Assembly (NCBI GenBank): GCA_016790475.1
Contig: JAEUOX010000256.1
Span: forward strand, 1 to 43,007
DNA from: Rhodoferax sp.
GTDB lineage: Bacteria > Pseudomonadota > Gammaproteobacteria > Burkholderiales > Burkholderiaceae_C
Direction of reading: 5' to 3'
Length of the DNA stretch: 43,007 bases
A program made the position numbers and the translations under genes. How positions within the stretch are numbered: position 1 is the stretch's first letter; every line of letters begins with the position of its first letter. The notes under the pieces are model-generated. The model was not told the DNA's origin, did not search any database, and saw nothing but the letters and a program-made list of their open reading frames with translations. Positions 26,476-36,770 of this stretch are shown here, piece by piece.

Positions 26476-28587
26476 TCAGCGCTTCGGGCCCAGGCCGTCG
26501 GCCGGCAGACTCGGCAGGTCGAAGTCGATCAGATTGCCCGGGTCGACCGCCGCTGCTGCGGAGGCGGCCGGCGGCGGGGCAGACGGCCCATCCGCCACCG
26601 GTTCGGAAAGATCCAGATCCAGATCGATGTCCAGATCGACCTCGCCCGGTACCTCGATCTCCGGCAGCGGCGCAATCGCGGATGTCGGGGCCAGGGCAGC
26701 CGGCGTGAACTTCGACGCGGCGGAGAACGGGCTGCGCGGTATGCCGCGCTCGGTGGGTTGCTGCAGTTCGTCCGGCAGGGCTGGGGCCGCATGGGCAATG
26801 CCGTGCAGCAGCAGCAGATCACGGAACGCGGCCAGATCGACGGACTCCCGGTCCGACTTCCACTGGTCCCGGAACAGCAGCGCCTCGATATGCGCCAGGA
26901 TCTCCGGCTTGCCCCAGAACGGCGTCAAGGCTGCGAGGATGTCCGGGTAGTCCTCCAGATCGCGGCCTTCGTTGTCGAAGCCCGCAAACTCCGGCACGCG
27001 CACATTGAACAGCTGGTTGAAGTCTTCCCGCACCTGCCGGAAGTCCGCCTTGAGACCCAGCGAATGGAAGATCTTCATCAGATCCAGATAGGCCAGCGGA
27101 CTGGACTCCCCGCTTTCGGCAATCCGGTTCTCGAGGATGCGCACGGCCTGATCGGTCTGCCCCAGCGACACGAAAAACTCCGCCTGCTGACGGATGTCGA
27201 ACAGGTCATCGGCATTGATCAGGCGCCGGCCCGGCTCGGACACCGGCGCCGGCACCGAGGGTTCGGCCGGGCGCGGCTTGCGGACCGCGCTGTGGGTCGT
27301 GCCGGACTGCATCAGCCGATCGAAGGTCGACTCGCTCATCTCCACCAGGCTGACATCCACCTGTGTGATCGGGGCCGCCTTGGAAGGCGGACCGGTGCGC
27401 TGCGTCGCCTGCAGCGCCGCGTCGGACTCCGGCAGGGAATCCGGCCCGGTCAGCGGCGATGGCGAGGACATGGGTGCAAACCCGGAACGACGGGGCATCG
27501 TGGCTGCCGGATGGGCATCGGCCTCACCACCCTGTGCCCCACCATTCCACCAATTGCCGCCCCGTCCGGCGGCCGGCGCATTGCGGCGGCCGACCAGATA
27601 CGCGATGGCCGCCAGCGCAAGCACGAGCAGACCCGCCAGACCGTAGATCAGCGGATTGGCGAAGCGCTCCGACTCCGCCTGCTGCAGGCGGGCGCGCAGG
27701 TCGGCCATGCTCGCCTCGTTGCGGGTCGCCACGGCCAGCAGGTTCTTGACACTGTTCTCCAGGGACTGCAGACGCTGCGCATCGCGGCTTTCCCGGGCCG
27801 CCTGCTCAGCAGGGGCGTTCGCGGTCGTGGTCTCGAGCGAGGCCACCCGCTCGGACAGGATCTCGAGCGGGTCGAGTTTCAGGCGGCTCTGGCCCGTCCC
27901 GCGGGCCGCCGCAGCCTTCTCCGGCGCCGCGGGGGCGGCGGCTGGTTTGGCAGGTGCCGGCTTCACGGCGGCCGGCTTGCGCGCCGCGGCCGAAGCATCG
28001 GGCCGGGCCGCCGGCTTGGCTGCCGGGGCCACCGGCTTGGGCGCCTGCGGTGCCGGCGCAGTACGGGTCGAAGCGGCAGCCCCCTCGGAGGAAGCCGTCC
28101 CGGCACCATTGCCACTGGCAGGGGTCTCCTGCCGGACCGGTGCCACCGGAGGCGGCGCCGGGTTGACCAAGGCCACCTGAGCAGCAGCGGGCGCAGCCGC
28201 AGGCGCCGGCTCGCTGAGGACGTCGGCCAGCATCACATACCGGCGGGTGGTCTTCTGGTTGCAGCCGGCGCGCAGGTACACCGTGATGACAGGCTCATCG
28301 ACCGGCGTGCTGGAGCGGATCCGCACATTGGTGGCCTGGCCCGCAGGCACCGCGTCAAAGCTGATCTGCACCCGGCTGGAATCCTGACGCGCATCGGCGT
28401 GGAAAACTTCCGCCTCCAGGCACAGCGCCGACACGGACTCGTCGGCGTCCGTCTGCACCTGGACCGAGACATCCAGCCCCTGGCCGATGATGGCGGCGCC
28501 GCGCATGCGGCCGAGTGTCAGTGCCTGGCTTTCAAGGGCAACCGCCAGCAGCGCCAGCCCCAGCAACCTGATTTTTGTTGACGGCAT
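26476..28587 (-). CDS. FimV-like protein with C-terminal TPR-type domain
   Basis: The 703-residue protein has a signal peptide (residues 1-22, ending ESQA-LT) and a FimV N-terminal beta domain up to about residue 125 (LGRMRGAAIIGQGLDVSVQV...CLEAEVFHADAR). An Ala/Pro/Lys-rich linker and a predicted coiled coil (about 245-308) lead to a membrane span at 313-333. The cytoplasmic part ends with a TPR-like domain (EFFVSLGQTDQAVRILENRI, SPLAYLDLMKIFHSLG) and an Asp/Leu-rich tail. FimV supports type IV pili and cell-pole organisation in Pseudomonas. I see no obvious LysM motif, so peptidoglycan binding is uncertain. It is divergent from the 3-hydroxyacyl-CoA dehydrogenase gene. Confidence 0.82.
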   Translation of the reverse strand: MPSTKIRLLGLALLAVALESQALTLGRMRGAAIIGQGLDVSVQVQTDADESVSALCLEAEVFHADARQDSSRVQISFDAVPAGQATNVRIRSSTPVDEPVITVYLRAGCNQKTTRRYVMLADVLSEPAPAAAPAAAQVALVNPAPPPVAPVRQETPASGNGAGTASSEGAAASTRTAPAPQAPKPVAPAAKPAARPDASAAARKPAAVKPAPAKPAAAPAAPEKAAAARGTGQSRLKLDPLEILSERVASLETTTANAPAEQAARESRDAQRLQSLENSVKNLLAVATRNEASMADLRARLQQAESERFANPLIYGLAGLLVLALAAIAYLVGRRNAPAAGRGGNWWNGGAQGGEADAHPAATMPRRSGFAPMSSPSPLTGPDSLPESDAALQATQRTGPPSKAAPITQVDVSLVEMSESTFDRLMQSGTTHSAVRKPRPAEPSVPAPVSEPGRRLINADDLFDIRQQAEFFVSLGQTDQAVRILENRIAESGESSPLAYLDLMKIFHSLGLKADFRQVREDFNQLFNVRVPEFAGFDNEGRDLEDYPDILAALTPFWGKPEILAHIEALLFRDQWKSDRESVDLAAFRDLLLLHGIAHAAPALPDELQQPTERGIPRSPFSAASKFTPAALAPTSAIAPLPEIEVPGEVDLDIDLDLDLSEPVADGPSAPPPAASAAAAVDPGNLIDFDLPSLPADGLGPKR

Positions 28588-28632
28588 GTATGTAGGTGGG
28601 GATCCGAAGAAAATCTCAGGCCAATCAAGGCA

Positions 28633-28678
28633 TTGACGTCAAGGAAGTTTGACAAATTCTCGCACAGCCTTGTCAAAC
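28633..28678. promoter_or_regulatory. Two TTGAC/GTCAA palindromes in a divergent promoter region
   Basis: A perfect 10-bp palindrome TTGACGTCAA (28633-28642) is followed by a perfect 9-bp inverted repeat GTTTGACAA (28647-28655) and TTGTCAAAC (28670-28678) with a 14-bp gap. Both share the TTGAC half-site. They lie 46 bp from the FimV-like start and about 62 bp from the 3-hydroxyacyl-CoA dehydrogenase start. The symmetry and repetition suggest operator sites for a dimeric regulator. The Crp/Fnr gene two genes downstream is a candidate binder, but the spacing is unlike standard Crp or Fnr sites. Confidence 0.5.
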
Positions 28679-28740
28679 AACGGCAAGTCCGAGCCGCCAA
28701 CGCGACGGGCGGCGATGCCAAACCGACAATAATCCAACAC

Positions 28741-30261
28741 ATGACAGTGCAATTCAAGATCACGGGCATCATCGGAACCGGCGCCATGGGCCGGGGCATC
28801 GCCCAGATGCTGGCCCAGGCCGGCAGCGAAGTGCTTCTCCACGACAGCCAACCGGCGGCCAGCAGCAAGGCCCGCGATGCGCTGTTCGCGCAGTGGGACA
28901 GCATGGCGGAAAAGGGGCGGCTGTCCGCTGAGCAGGTGGCATCGCTGCGTGGCCGGACTCGCTGCGTCGACGCACTGGACGATCTCGCCGGCTGCGATCT
29001 TGTCGTTGAGGCGATCGTCGAGCGGCTGGATGTGAAGGTCGGCTTGTTCCAGTCCCTGGAGCGACTGGTCCGCCCGGATGCCGTGCTGGTGACGAACACG
29101 TCGTCGCTGTCCGTCACGGCCATCGCCGCCAAACTGCAGCATCCTCAGCGCTTCGCCGGGTTGCACTTCTTCAACCCGGTGCCACTGATGAAGGTGGTGG
29201 AAGTCATCGCCGGCCTGCGGACCGACCCCGCGGTGTGCCGTGCGCTGACAGACTACGTCCGCCAGATGGGGCATGCCCCGGTCCAGGCGTCCGACACCCC
29301 CGGCTTCGTCGTGAACCATGCCGGCCGCGCCTACGGCACCGAGGCGCTGCGCATCATCTCCGAGGGCGTCGCGGACTTTGCGACGATCGACGCGGTCCTG
29401 CGAGACCAGGTCGGCTTCCGGCTGGGGCCGTTCGAGCTGCTGGACCTCACCGGTCTGGATGTGTCGCACCCGGTGATGGAATCGATCTACCGGCAGTACT
29501 ACGAGGAGCCACGCTACCGGCCCAGCGCCATCGCGGCACAGCGGCTGGCCGGAGGCCTGCTGGGCCGCAAGACCGGCGAGGGCTTCTATGCCTATGTCGA
29601 TGGCAAGGCGCAGCGCGCGGCCGAGCCGCCGGCCCCGTCGGTGACCACACTGCCACCTGTCTGGGTGTCTCCTCGCGCCGCCCGGCGTGCCGGGCTGCTG
29701 CAGTTGCTCAAGGACCTGGGCGCCAGCATCGAAACCGGTGCAACGCCGTCCGAGTCGGCACTCATCCTGGTCGCGCCGCTCGGCTTTGACGTCACGACGA
29801 TGGCGGTGGTCGAGCGCCTCGATCCGGCCAGGACCGTCGGCATCGACATGCTGTTCGACGACGCCCAGACCCGCCGCCGGGTGGTCGCAACGAACCCGGC
29901 CACCCGGAGCGACATGCGGGACGCGGCCCATGCATTGTTCGCGCGCGACGCCAAGCCGGTCAGCGTCATCCGCGATAGCGGCGGCTTCGTCACCCAGCGT
30001 GTCGTGGCCTGCATCGTCAACATCGCCTCCGACATGTGCCAGCAGGGCGTCTGCACGCCGGCCGACCTGGAGACCGCCGTCAAGCTCGGGCTGGGCTACC
30101 CGATGGGGCCGCTGGAGATGGGCAACCTGGTGGGCCCGACCAACGTGCTGGAGGTGCTGTTCAACATGCAGACGGTGTATGGCGACCCGCGCTACCGTCC
30201 GAGCCCCTGGCTGCGCCGCCGCGGCGCGATCGGCCTGAGCCTGCTGCACGTCGAAGCCTGA
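28741..30261 (+). CDS. 3-hydroxyacyl-CoA dehydrogenase (PaaH/PaaC type)
   Basis: The 506-residue enzyme oxidises (S)-3-hydroxyacyl-CoA to 3-ketoacyl-CoA with NAD. The NAD-binding GTGAMG motif is at residues 12-17, the LHFFNPVPLMKVVEV region carries the catalytic His, and DTPGFVVNHAGRAYGTEALRI opens the first C-terminal domain. A second C-terminal domain is present (RVVACIVNIASDMCQQG, GLGYPMGPLEMGN), as in the PaaH/PaaC class of phenylacetate degradation, but no other paa genes are nearby. No clear ribosome binding site precedes the ATG at 28741. It is the first of four tightly spaced genes, with the regulator gene starting 14 nt after its stop. Confidence 0.92.
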   Translation: MTVQFKITGIIGTGAMGRGIAQMLAQAGSEVLLHDSQPAASSKARDALFAQWDSMAEKGRLSAEQVASLRGRTRCVDALDDLAGCDLVVEAIVERLDVKVGLFQSLERLVRPDAVLVTNTSSLSVTAIAAKLQHPQRFAGLHFFNPVPLMKVVEVIAGLRTDPAVCRALTDYVRQMGHAPVQASDTPGFVVNHAGRAYGTEALRIISEGVADFATIDAVLRDQVGFRLGPFELLDLTGLDVSHPVMESIYRQYYEEPRYRPSAIAAQRLAGGLLGRKTGEGFYAYVDGKAQRAAEPPAPSVTTLPPVWVSPRAARRAGLLQLLKDLGASIETGATPSESALILVAPLGFDVTTMAVVERLDPARTVGIDMLFDDAQTRRRVVATNPATRSDMRDAAHALFARDAKPVSVIRDSGGFVTQRVVACIVNIASDMCQQGVCTPADLETAVKLGLGYPMGPLEMGNLVGPTNVLEVLFNMQTVYGDPRYRPSPWLRRRGAIGLSLLHVEA

Positions 30262-30275
30262 GCTGCCTGCAGGCC

Positions 30276-30995
30276 ATGGACAACCCGATCCTTACCATCG
30301 AGGAACGCGAGGCGATCAACGCCGGTCGCTGGTTCAGTTCGCTCTCCCCCTCGCTGCGCCACGACATCCTGCGCTGCGCCTACGTCAAACGCTTCCGCGA
30401 CGGCGACCTGATCGCTGCGCGAGGCGATCCGCCCGAGGAATGGCTGGCCTGTGCCAAGGGAGCGGTACGTGTCAGCTCCACATCGATCTCGGGCAAGCAG
30501 GTCACGCTGACCTACGTCGAGCCCGGCATCTGGTTCGGCGACGTGTCGATCTTCGACGGCGACCGGCGTACGCACGATGCCTATGCCCATGGCGAATGCA
30601 CCACCCTGTGTGTCGCCAAGGCCGACTTCAAGAAGATCCTGTCCAGCCATGTCGAACTCTACGAGGCGATGCTGCGCCTGCATGCACGCCGCATCCGGCA
30701 GCTCTACGGGCTCGTGGAAGACCTCAACACCCTGCCGCTGCGGGCGCGCCTGGCCAAGCAGCTGACCCACCTGGTGCGCAGCTATGGCGTCGCCAGCCTC
30801 TCGAATGCCAGCGAGATGCGCATCGGCCTGCAGCTGGCCCAGGAGGAACTGGCGCAGCTGCTGGGCGCATCGCGCCAGCGCGTGAACCAGGAACTGAAGG
30901 CGATGGAGCGGGAGGACATCATCCGCATCGAGCCGGGGGGCCTGGTGGTACGCAACCGCAACGCGCTGATGCGCATCGTTGAATCCGATTCCTGA
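30276..30995 (+). CDS. Crp/Fnr family transcriptional regulator
   Basis: The 239-residue protein has an N-terminal cyclic-nucleotide-binding-like beta roll (YVKRFRDGDLIAARGD...GAVRVSSTSISGKQ...WFGDVSIFDGD) and a C-terminal helix-turn-helix at about residues 187-209 (LAQEELAQLLGASRQRVNQEL). The N-terminus lacks the cysteine cluster of Fnr, so it is not an oxygen-sensing iron-sulfur type. The phosphate-binding cassette does not show the clear cAMP motif, leaving the ligand open. It is embedded between the 3-hydroxyacyl-CoA dehydrogenase and APH kinase genes with gaps of 14 and 8 nt. It therefore probably regulates this fatty-acid-like catabolic operon. Confidence 0.93.
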   Translation: MDNPILTIEEREAINAGRWFSSLSPSLRHDILRCAYVKRFRDGDLIAARGDPPEEWLACAKGAVRVSSTSISGKQVTLTYVEPGIWFGDVSIFDGDRRTHDAYAHGECTTLCVAKADFKKILSSHVELYEAMLRLHARRIRQLYGLVEDLNTLPLRARLAKQLTHLVRSYGVASLSNASEMRIGLQLAQEELAQLLGASRQRVNQELKAMEREDIIRIEPGGLVVRNRNALMRIVESDS

Positions 30996-31003
30996 AGAGA
31001 ACC

Positions 31004-32089
31004 ATGAGCGACTTTGACCACTATGTCGGCACCCGCGCGGTAAGCGACCAGCACCTGTTCGATACCGCCGCGCTGGGCACCTGGCTGAAGAAGAACCTGG
31101 ACGGCTTCGCCGGGCCCCTGAGCGTCGAGATGTTCAAGGGCGGCCAGTCCAACCCGACCTACAAGCTCATCACGCCGCAGCGCAGCTATGTCATGCGCGC
31201 CAAGCCCGGCCCGGTGGCCAAGCTGCTGCCCTCCGCCCATGCGGTGGAGCGGGAGTTCGCCGTGATGCGCGGGCTGCAGGGCACCGGCGTGCCGGTGCCG
31301 ACGATGTACTGCCTGTGCGAGGACGAATCCGTGATCGGGCGCGCGTTCTACATCATGGAGTTCATGCAGGGCCGCGTGCTGTGGGACCAGTCCCTGCCCG
31401 GCATGACGACAGCGGGACGCGGCGAGATCTATGACGAGATGAACCGCGTGATCGCCGCGCTGCACACGGTCGACTACCAGCGCCAGGGGCTGGCAGCCTA
31501 CGGCAAACCCGGCAGCTACTTCGAGCGGCAGATCGGGCGCTGGAGCAAGCAATACGTCGCGTCGGCCACGCAGCAGATCGACGAGATGGACCGCCTGATC
31601 GCCTGGCTGCCGGCCAACATGCCGGCCAGCGCCCGCGACGACAGCAAGACCAGCATCGTGCACGGGGACTACCGGCTGGACAACCTGATGTTCGACGCCA
31701 CGGCACCGCGCGCGATCGCGGTGCTGGACTGGGAACTCTCGACGCTGGGCCATCCGCTGGCCGATTTCAGCTACCACTGCATGGCCTGGCACATCCCGCC
31801 CGGCAGCTTCCGCGGCATCGGCGGCCTGGACATCGCCAGCCTGGGCATCCCAAGCGAAGAGCGCTACATCGCGCTGTACTGCGACCGCACCGGGCTGACC
31901 ACACCCCAGGACCTGCGCCAGGACTGGAACTTCTACCTGGCCTACAACATGTTCCGGATCGCTGCGATCCTGCAGGGCATCGCCAAGCGCATCCAGACCG
32001 GCACCGCGTCCAGCGCGCAGGCGGAACAGTCCGCCCGCGGCGTGGTGCCGATGGCGCGCATGGCCTGGGAATTCGCCCAGAAGGCCTGA
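31004..32089 (+). CDS. APH-type phosphotransferase (LvaA/ACAD10-11 kinase-like)
   Basis: The 361-residue protein belongs to the aminoglycoside/choline kinase superfamily. [12 protein letters not shown] forms the nucleotide loop, [13 protein letters not shown] holds the catalytic Asp222 and Asn227, and LDWELSTLG contains metal-binding Asp242. This subgroup is not for antibiotic resistance: it resembles the kinase domain of mammalian ACAD10/11 and Pseudomonas LvaA, which phosphorylate the 4-hydroxyl of 4-hydroxyacyl-CoAs. The acyl-CoA dehydrogenase needed for the next step is encoded 19 nt downstream. Assigning 4-hydroxyacyl-CoA kinase activity is inference from family and pairing. Confidence 0.88.
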   Translation: MSDFDHYVGTRAVSDQHLFDTAALGTWLKKNLDGFAGPLSVEMFKGGQSNPTYKLITPQRSYVMRAKPGPVAKLLPSAHAVEREFAVMRGLQGTGVPVPTMYCLCEDESVIGRAFYIMEFMQGRVLWDQSLPGMTTAGRGEIYDEMNRVIAALHTVDYQRQGLAAYGKPGSYFERQIGRWSKQYVASATQQIDEMDRLIAWLPANMPASARDDSKTSIVHGDYRLDNLMFDATAPRAIAVLDWELSTLGHPLADFSYHCMAWHIPPGSFRGIGGLDIASLGIPSEERYIALYCDRTGLTTPQDLRQDWNFYLAYNMFRIAAILQGIAKRIQTGTASSAQAEQSARGVVPMARMAWEFAQKA

Positions 32090-32108
32090 CGCCACCCCGG
32101 AGTTGCCC

Positions 32109-33383
<1,275 letters not shown>

Positions 33384-33407
33384 GCAACGCGCCGGACCGG
33401 CGGGCGG

Positions 33408-34643
33408 TCAGGTGATGTTGGGCACCATGTCGCCGGCCCACAGCGTCTGCAGGTCCGGGAAGTTCCAGCGCGCCGGGTCCTCGCGCGCGACGATCTTCTC
33501 CAGGCAGGCCGGCTCCGACAGATCCAGGATCGCCGGGGCGATCCGCTCCTGGGTCTTCGTGGCATAGAAGGCCCGGACCACCGGCGTGGTCAACGCGCCG
33601 CTGCTCTGCTGGACCACCACCCCCAGCAGCCCGGAGGTCAGGCGCACCAGCGAGCCGACCGGGTAGATGCCCAGGCTCTTTGCGAAGGCCTGGAACACCG
33701 TCAGGTCGAAGTGGCCCTCCGCCCACTGCCCCATCTTGCGCATCGACTCGGCCGGATCCCAGCCGGACTTGTACGGTCGGTTCGACGTGATCGCGTCGTA
33801 CACATCACAGACCGCACCCATCTTGGCGAACAGGCTGATGCGGTCCGCGCCCAGCCCCTCGGGGTAGCCGGTGCCGTTGGTCTTCTCATGGTGATGCAGG
33901 CACACATCGAGCGCGACCGCGCCCACACCCGGCGCATGGCTCAGCAGGTCATGGCCCAGCGCAGGATGGCGCCGGACGATCGCGAACTCCGCGTCGCTGA
34001 GCTTGCCCGGCTTGTTGAGGATCTCCAGCGGGACCAGCGCCTTGCCCATGTCGTGCAGCAGCCCGGCCTCCCCCGCCGCGCGGACCTGGCTCTCATCCAG
34101 CCCCAGCTGGCGGGCCAGCGCGATCATCATCGCGCACACCGCGACGGAATGCATGTAGGTGTAGTCGTCAGCGGTCTTGAGCCGGGCCAGACTGATCAGG
34201 GCACTGGCATTGCGCGACACCGAGTCGGAAATGTCCTGCACCAGCGCGCCGGCACCCGCCGCATCCACGGTATTGCCCATGCGGGCCTCCCGGAACATGC
34301 TGGTGACCGCCTGGCGGGCCTCGGCGCAGATCTCGGCTGCGCGGACGAGTTCCTCCTCCAGGCTGGTGGGCTGGAGCCACGGCTCCTCCGCTCCCGCCTG
34401 CAGCATCAGCGGGGCCGGTTCAGTCGCCGCATACCCCTCCGTCGGGGCGGCCCCCGCAACATCGGCGCCCTTGGACGTGTCGATCCAGATCTCGCGGATG
34501 CCGGAGGCCTTCAGCAGGGCCAGGTCCTTGGCCTCGGTGATCAGGAAGCTGGATCGCCAGAACGGATTCTTGATCCAGGAAGCGCCCAGGTCATGGAGGT
34601 ACATGCCGACCTCAACGTCGTCGACACTTATTTTTTTCTTCAT
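33408..34643 (-). CDS. HD-GYP domain c-di-GMP phosphodiesterase
   Basis: The 411-residue protein begins with a DUF3391-like N-terminal domain (SVDDVEVGMYLHDLG, residues 5-20), followed by a linker and an HD-GYP domain from about residue 155. Metal ligands and motifs are intact: His165, HD at 197-198 (LLHDMGK), His226, the HHH at 250-252 and GTGYP at 258-261, ending in DVYDAITSNRPY. Such proteins hydrolyse cyclic di-GMP, lowering its level. No membrane segment is visible. The ATG lies 13 nt after the mshN stop, so it is probably part of the pilus operon. It may tune c-di-GMP acting on pilus function. Confidence 0.93.
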   Translation of the reverse strand: MKKKISVDDVEVGMYLHDLGASWIKNPFWRSSFLITEAKDLALLKASGIREIWIDTSKGADVAGAAPTEGYAATEPAPLMLQAGAEEPWLQPTSLEEELVRAAEICAEARQAVTSMFREARMGNTVDAAGAGALVQDISDSVSRNASALISLARLKTADDYTYMHSVAVCAMMIALARQLGLDESQVRAAGEAGLLHDMGKALVPLEILNKPGKLSDAEFAIVRRHPALGHDLLSHAPGVGAVALDVCLHHHEKTNGTGYPEGLGADRISLFAKMGAVCDVYDAITSNRPYKSGWDPAESMRKMGQWAEGHFDLTVFQAFAKSLGIYPVGSLVRLTSGLLGVVVQQSSGALTTPVVRAFYATKTQERIAPAILDLSEPACLEKIVAREDPARWNFPDLQTLWAGDMVPNIT

Positions 34644-34656
34644 ATCAAGGCGGGGC

Positions 34657-35832
34657 TCAATTGCCTGGATTATCTCTTTGCGGCGTCACGCCAAGCTGTC
34701 GGAGGTAGGACAACACGTCCGGGCTCACCGGACCCAGCGCGCGCGCCTGCTCCAGCCATTGTGCCGCCGGCACGAGCTGCCCCTGGGCGGCCAGCGACAC
34801 CGCGGCACCCAGCATCCAGCGCGGCTCGCCGGGGCGCAGGCGCAGTGCCGTGCGGTAGGACTCGACGGCCTCCGGATGCAGCGACAGCCGCTGCGCCGTA
34901 TTGGCCCGCACGGCCCAGAGGTCCGCGTGGCGGGCCCACAGCGGCTCATGCCGCTGCAGCACCGCCAGTGCCGGCGCCGGATTGCCCAGCAGCAGTTCCA
35001 TGCGCACGAGCTCCCGCACCAGGGCCAGGCCGATGGCCGCGCCGGAGCGCTCGGCGGCGAGCTCGGCGGCATGGCCTCGTTCGACGCCTGCCAGCGTATC
35101 GCGCAGGAAGACCAGCGCCGAGTCCCGCGCGCCGCCGGCCCACAGGCGCTGCGCCTGCCCCAGCGCGTCCTGTGCCGCCTCCTGCCAGGACGGCGCTGCG
35201 GGCGGCGGCGGGGCCGAGGCGGGCTGGACGGCCGGGGCCGCAGGTGCCTGGACCGGCGTTGCCTGCAGCGGCGCGGCGCCGGCCGCCATTACGCGTGGCG
35301 GAGTTCCGGGTGCCGATGCTGCGGACGCCGGTGCGGGCGCGGCGGTCAATGGCGGGGGGGCGACCGGCGCGGCCGGGGCCGGCGTCGCACTGGCTGGCGA
35401 AGCCACCGCTGCGACGGCGGCAGGCGTCGCCGAGGCCGCGTCCGCCGCGGCCGGCGCCGTGGCGGGCTGCGAGGCCACGGGCGCAGGCGGCGGCACCGGC
35501 TGATCCGCGCCACCCAGCGCAACGACGGACGAAGGCGCCGACGCAGCCGAGGCCGCCGAACCCGGCAAGCGGCTACCGGCGTCGGGGCCGGAGGGCATGC
35601 GTTGCCCGATCAGCCAGATCGAGAGCCCGACCAGACCGGCGATCGGAAGGGCCAGAAGCCACCGGGCCGGTGAACGGCGGGCCGCCGGCGCCCGGGCAGG
35701 CGGCAACGGCGGAACCGGCACGACGCCTGGCGGCACACCGGTCTCCGCGGCCGCAGGCTTGCCTGGCTGCACAGCCGACGGACCCGCTGCACGCTGGTCC
35801 AGATCCCGCAGCACCTTGTTGATGACGCTCAC
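34657..35832 (-). CDS. mshN: MSHA biogenesis protein MshN (TPR)
   Basis: The 391-residue product starts with SVINKVLRDLDQR, the N-terminal signature of MshN and related pilus proteins, then has a membrane span at about 58-76 (WLLALPIAGLVGLSIWLIG). A long Ala/Pro linker follows, and the C-terminal 200 residues hold TPR-like helices (GQAQRLWAGGARDSALVFL, YRTALRLRPGEPRWMLGAAV, LEQARALGPVSPDVLSYL). It is thought to support pilus assembly from the periplasmic side. The GTG start overlaps the mshM stop (GTGA). The linker's low complexity makes its length likely to vary between strains. Confidence 0.85.
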   Translation of the reverse strand: MSVINKVLRDLDQRAAGPSAVQPGKPAAAETGVPPGVVPVPPLPPARAPAARRSPARWLLALPIAGLVGLSIWLIGQRMPSGPDAGSRLPGSAASAASAPSSVVALGGADQPVPPPAPVASQPATAPAAADAASATPAAVAAVASPASATPAPAAPVAPPPLTAAPAPASAASAPGTPPRVMAAGAAPLQATPVQAPAAPAVQPASAPPPPAAPSWQEAAQDALGQAQRLWAGGARDSALVFLRDTLAGVERGHAAELAAERSGAAIGLALVRELVRMELLLGNPAPALAVLQRHEPLWARHADLWAVRANTAQRLSLHPEAVESYRTALRLRPGEPRWMLGAAVSLAAQGQLVPAAQWLEQARALGPVSPDVLSYLRQLGVTPQRDNPGN

Positions 35833-36770
35833 GACCGGGTCTCCGGCGAACCGCCCGGGTCCCCCAGCGGGAGTTCCGGCTGTGCCGCCGGGCCGCGGAA
35901 ACGCCCCTGCACGAGCCGCTCCCACCAGGAGCCGGAAGGCCCGGCGGCCAGGTTCACGCCGCCGGTGTCCTTGGCGGCCAGCCGCACGTCGGCCAGCGTG
36001 ACACGGTGCCGGTTCTCCCCGAAGGCGAGCAGCAGGCACTTGTTGGCCAGCACATTGACCAGCCGTGGCACGCCCCCGCTGTACTGCGCCAGGGCCTGCA
36101 CGGCCGCGGCCTCGAAGACCTCCGGAACCGGCCGCCCGTCGGCCGCCGCGACCTGCAATCGATGGCGCAGATAAGGCCCGACCCGTGCCGCCGCCATCGG
36201 GCCGAGGTGGTCACTGAAGGTGATGCGTTGCAGCAGCTGACGGATCTCCGGGCGGCCCAGCTTGCGGTCGAGTTCCGGCTGACCGAGCAGCACGATCTGC
36301 AGCAGCTTGCGCTTCTCGGTCTCCAGGTTGGACAGCAGGCGCAGGCTCTCGACCGTGCGCAGCGGGATGGCCTGCGCCTCGTCGATGATGAAGACGACGC
36401 GCCGGTCGGCAGCCGCGTGCTCCAGCAGGCAGGTCTGCAAGCCGTCGAGCAGGCGGTGTCGCGTCGCGGAGGCCGGCATCCGCAGGCCCAGTTCGCCGGC
36501 CAGCGCCAGCAGCAGGTCGCGCGGCCCGAGGTCCGGGTTCGGGATGTAGGCGGTGACGCATTCGCCCTGCAGCGAGCGCAGCAGCTGGCGGCACAGCACC
36601 GTCTTGCCGCAGCCCACCTCCCCGACGATCTTCAGGAAACCTTCGCCCCCGCGCAGCGCCACCAGCAGCGTGTTCAGCGCGGCCTGCGCGCCTTCGTGGG
36701 GATAGAAGAATGCCGCGTCCGGCGTGATCGAGAACGGCGCCTCACGCAGAGCGAAGTGCCGCAGGTACAT
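35829..36770 (-). CDS. mshM: MshM, ExeA-like AAA ATPase
   Basis: The 313-residue ATPase resembles ExeA/GspA and MshM. It begins MYLRHFALREAPFSITPD, the typical N-terminus, with Walker A GEVGCGKT at 50-57 and Walker B VVFIIDEAQ around Asp130-Glu131. GQPELDRKLGRPEIRQLLQRI follows as sensor region and YSGGVPRLVNVLANKCLLLAF as C-terminal lid. In ExeA systems this ATPase helps insert the secretin through peptidoglycan, so MshM probably assists MshL assembly. The ATG overlaps the mshL stop by one base (TGATG), indicating coupled translation. It lacks the C-terminal peptidoglycan-binding domain of ExeA. Confidence 0.92.
   Translation of the reverse strand: MYLRHFALREAPFSITPDAAFFYPHEGAQAALNTLLVALRGGEGFLKIVGEVGCGKTVLCRQLLRSLQGECVTAYIPNPDLGPRDLLLALAGELGLRMPASATRHRLLDGLQTCLLEHAAADRRVVFIIDEAQAIPLRTVESLRLLSNLETEKRKLLQIVLLGQPELDRKLGRPEIRQLLQRITFSDHLGPMAAARVGPYLRHRLQVAAADGRPVPEVFEAAAVQALAQYSGGVPRLVNVLANKCLLLAFGENRHRVTLADVRLAAKDTGGVNLAAGPSGSWWERLVQGRFRGPAAQPELPLGDPGGSPETRS

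Noticed and set aside
33711-35822. Plus-strand open frame opposite the HD-GYP and mshN genes, about 703 codons
   Set aside because: Both minus-strand genes have clear motifs and operon spacing; the opposite frame encodes low-complexity Pro/Arg-rich sequence with no domain.
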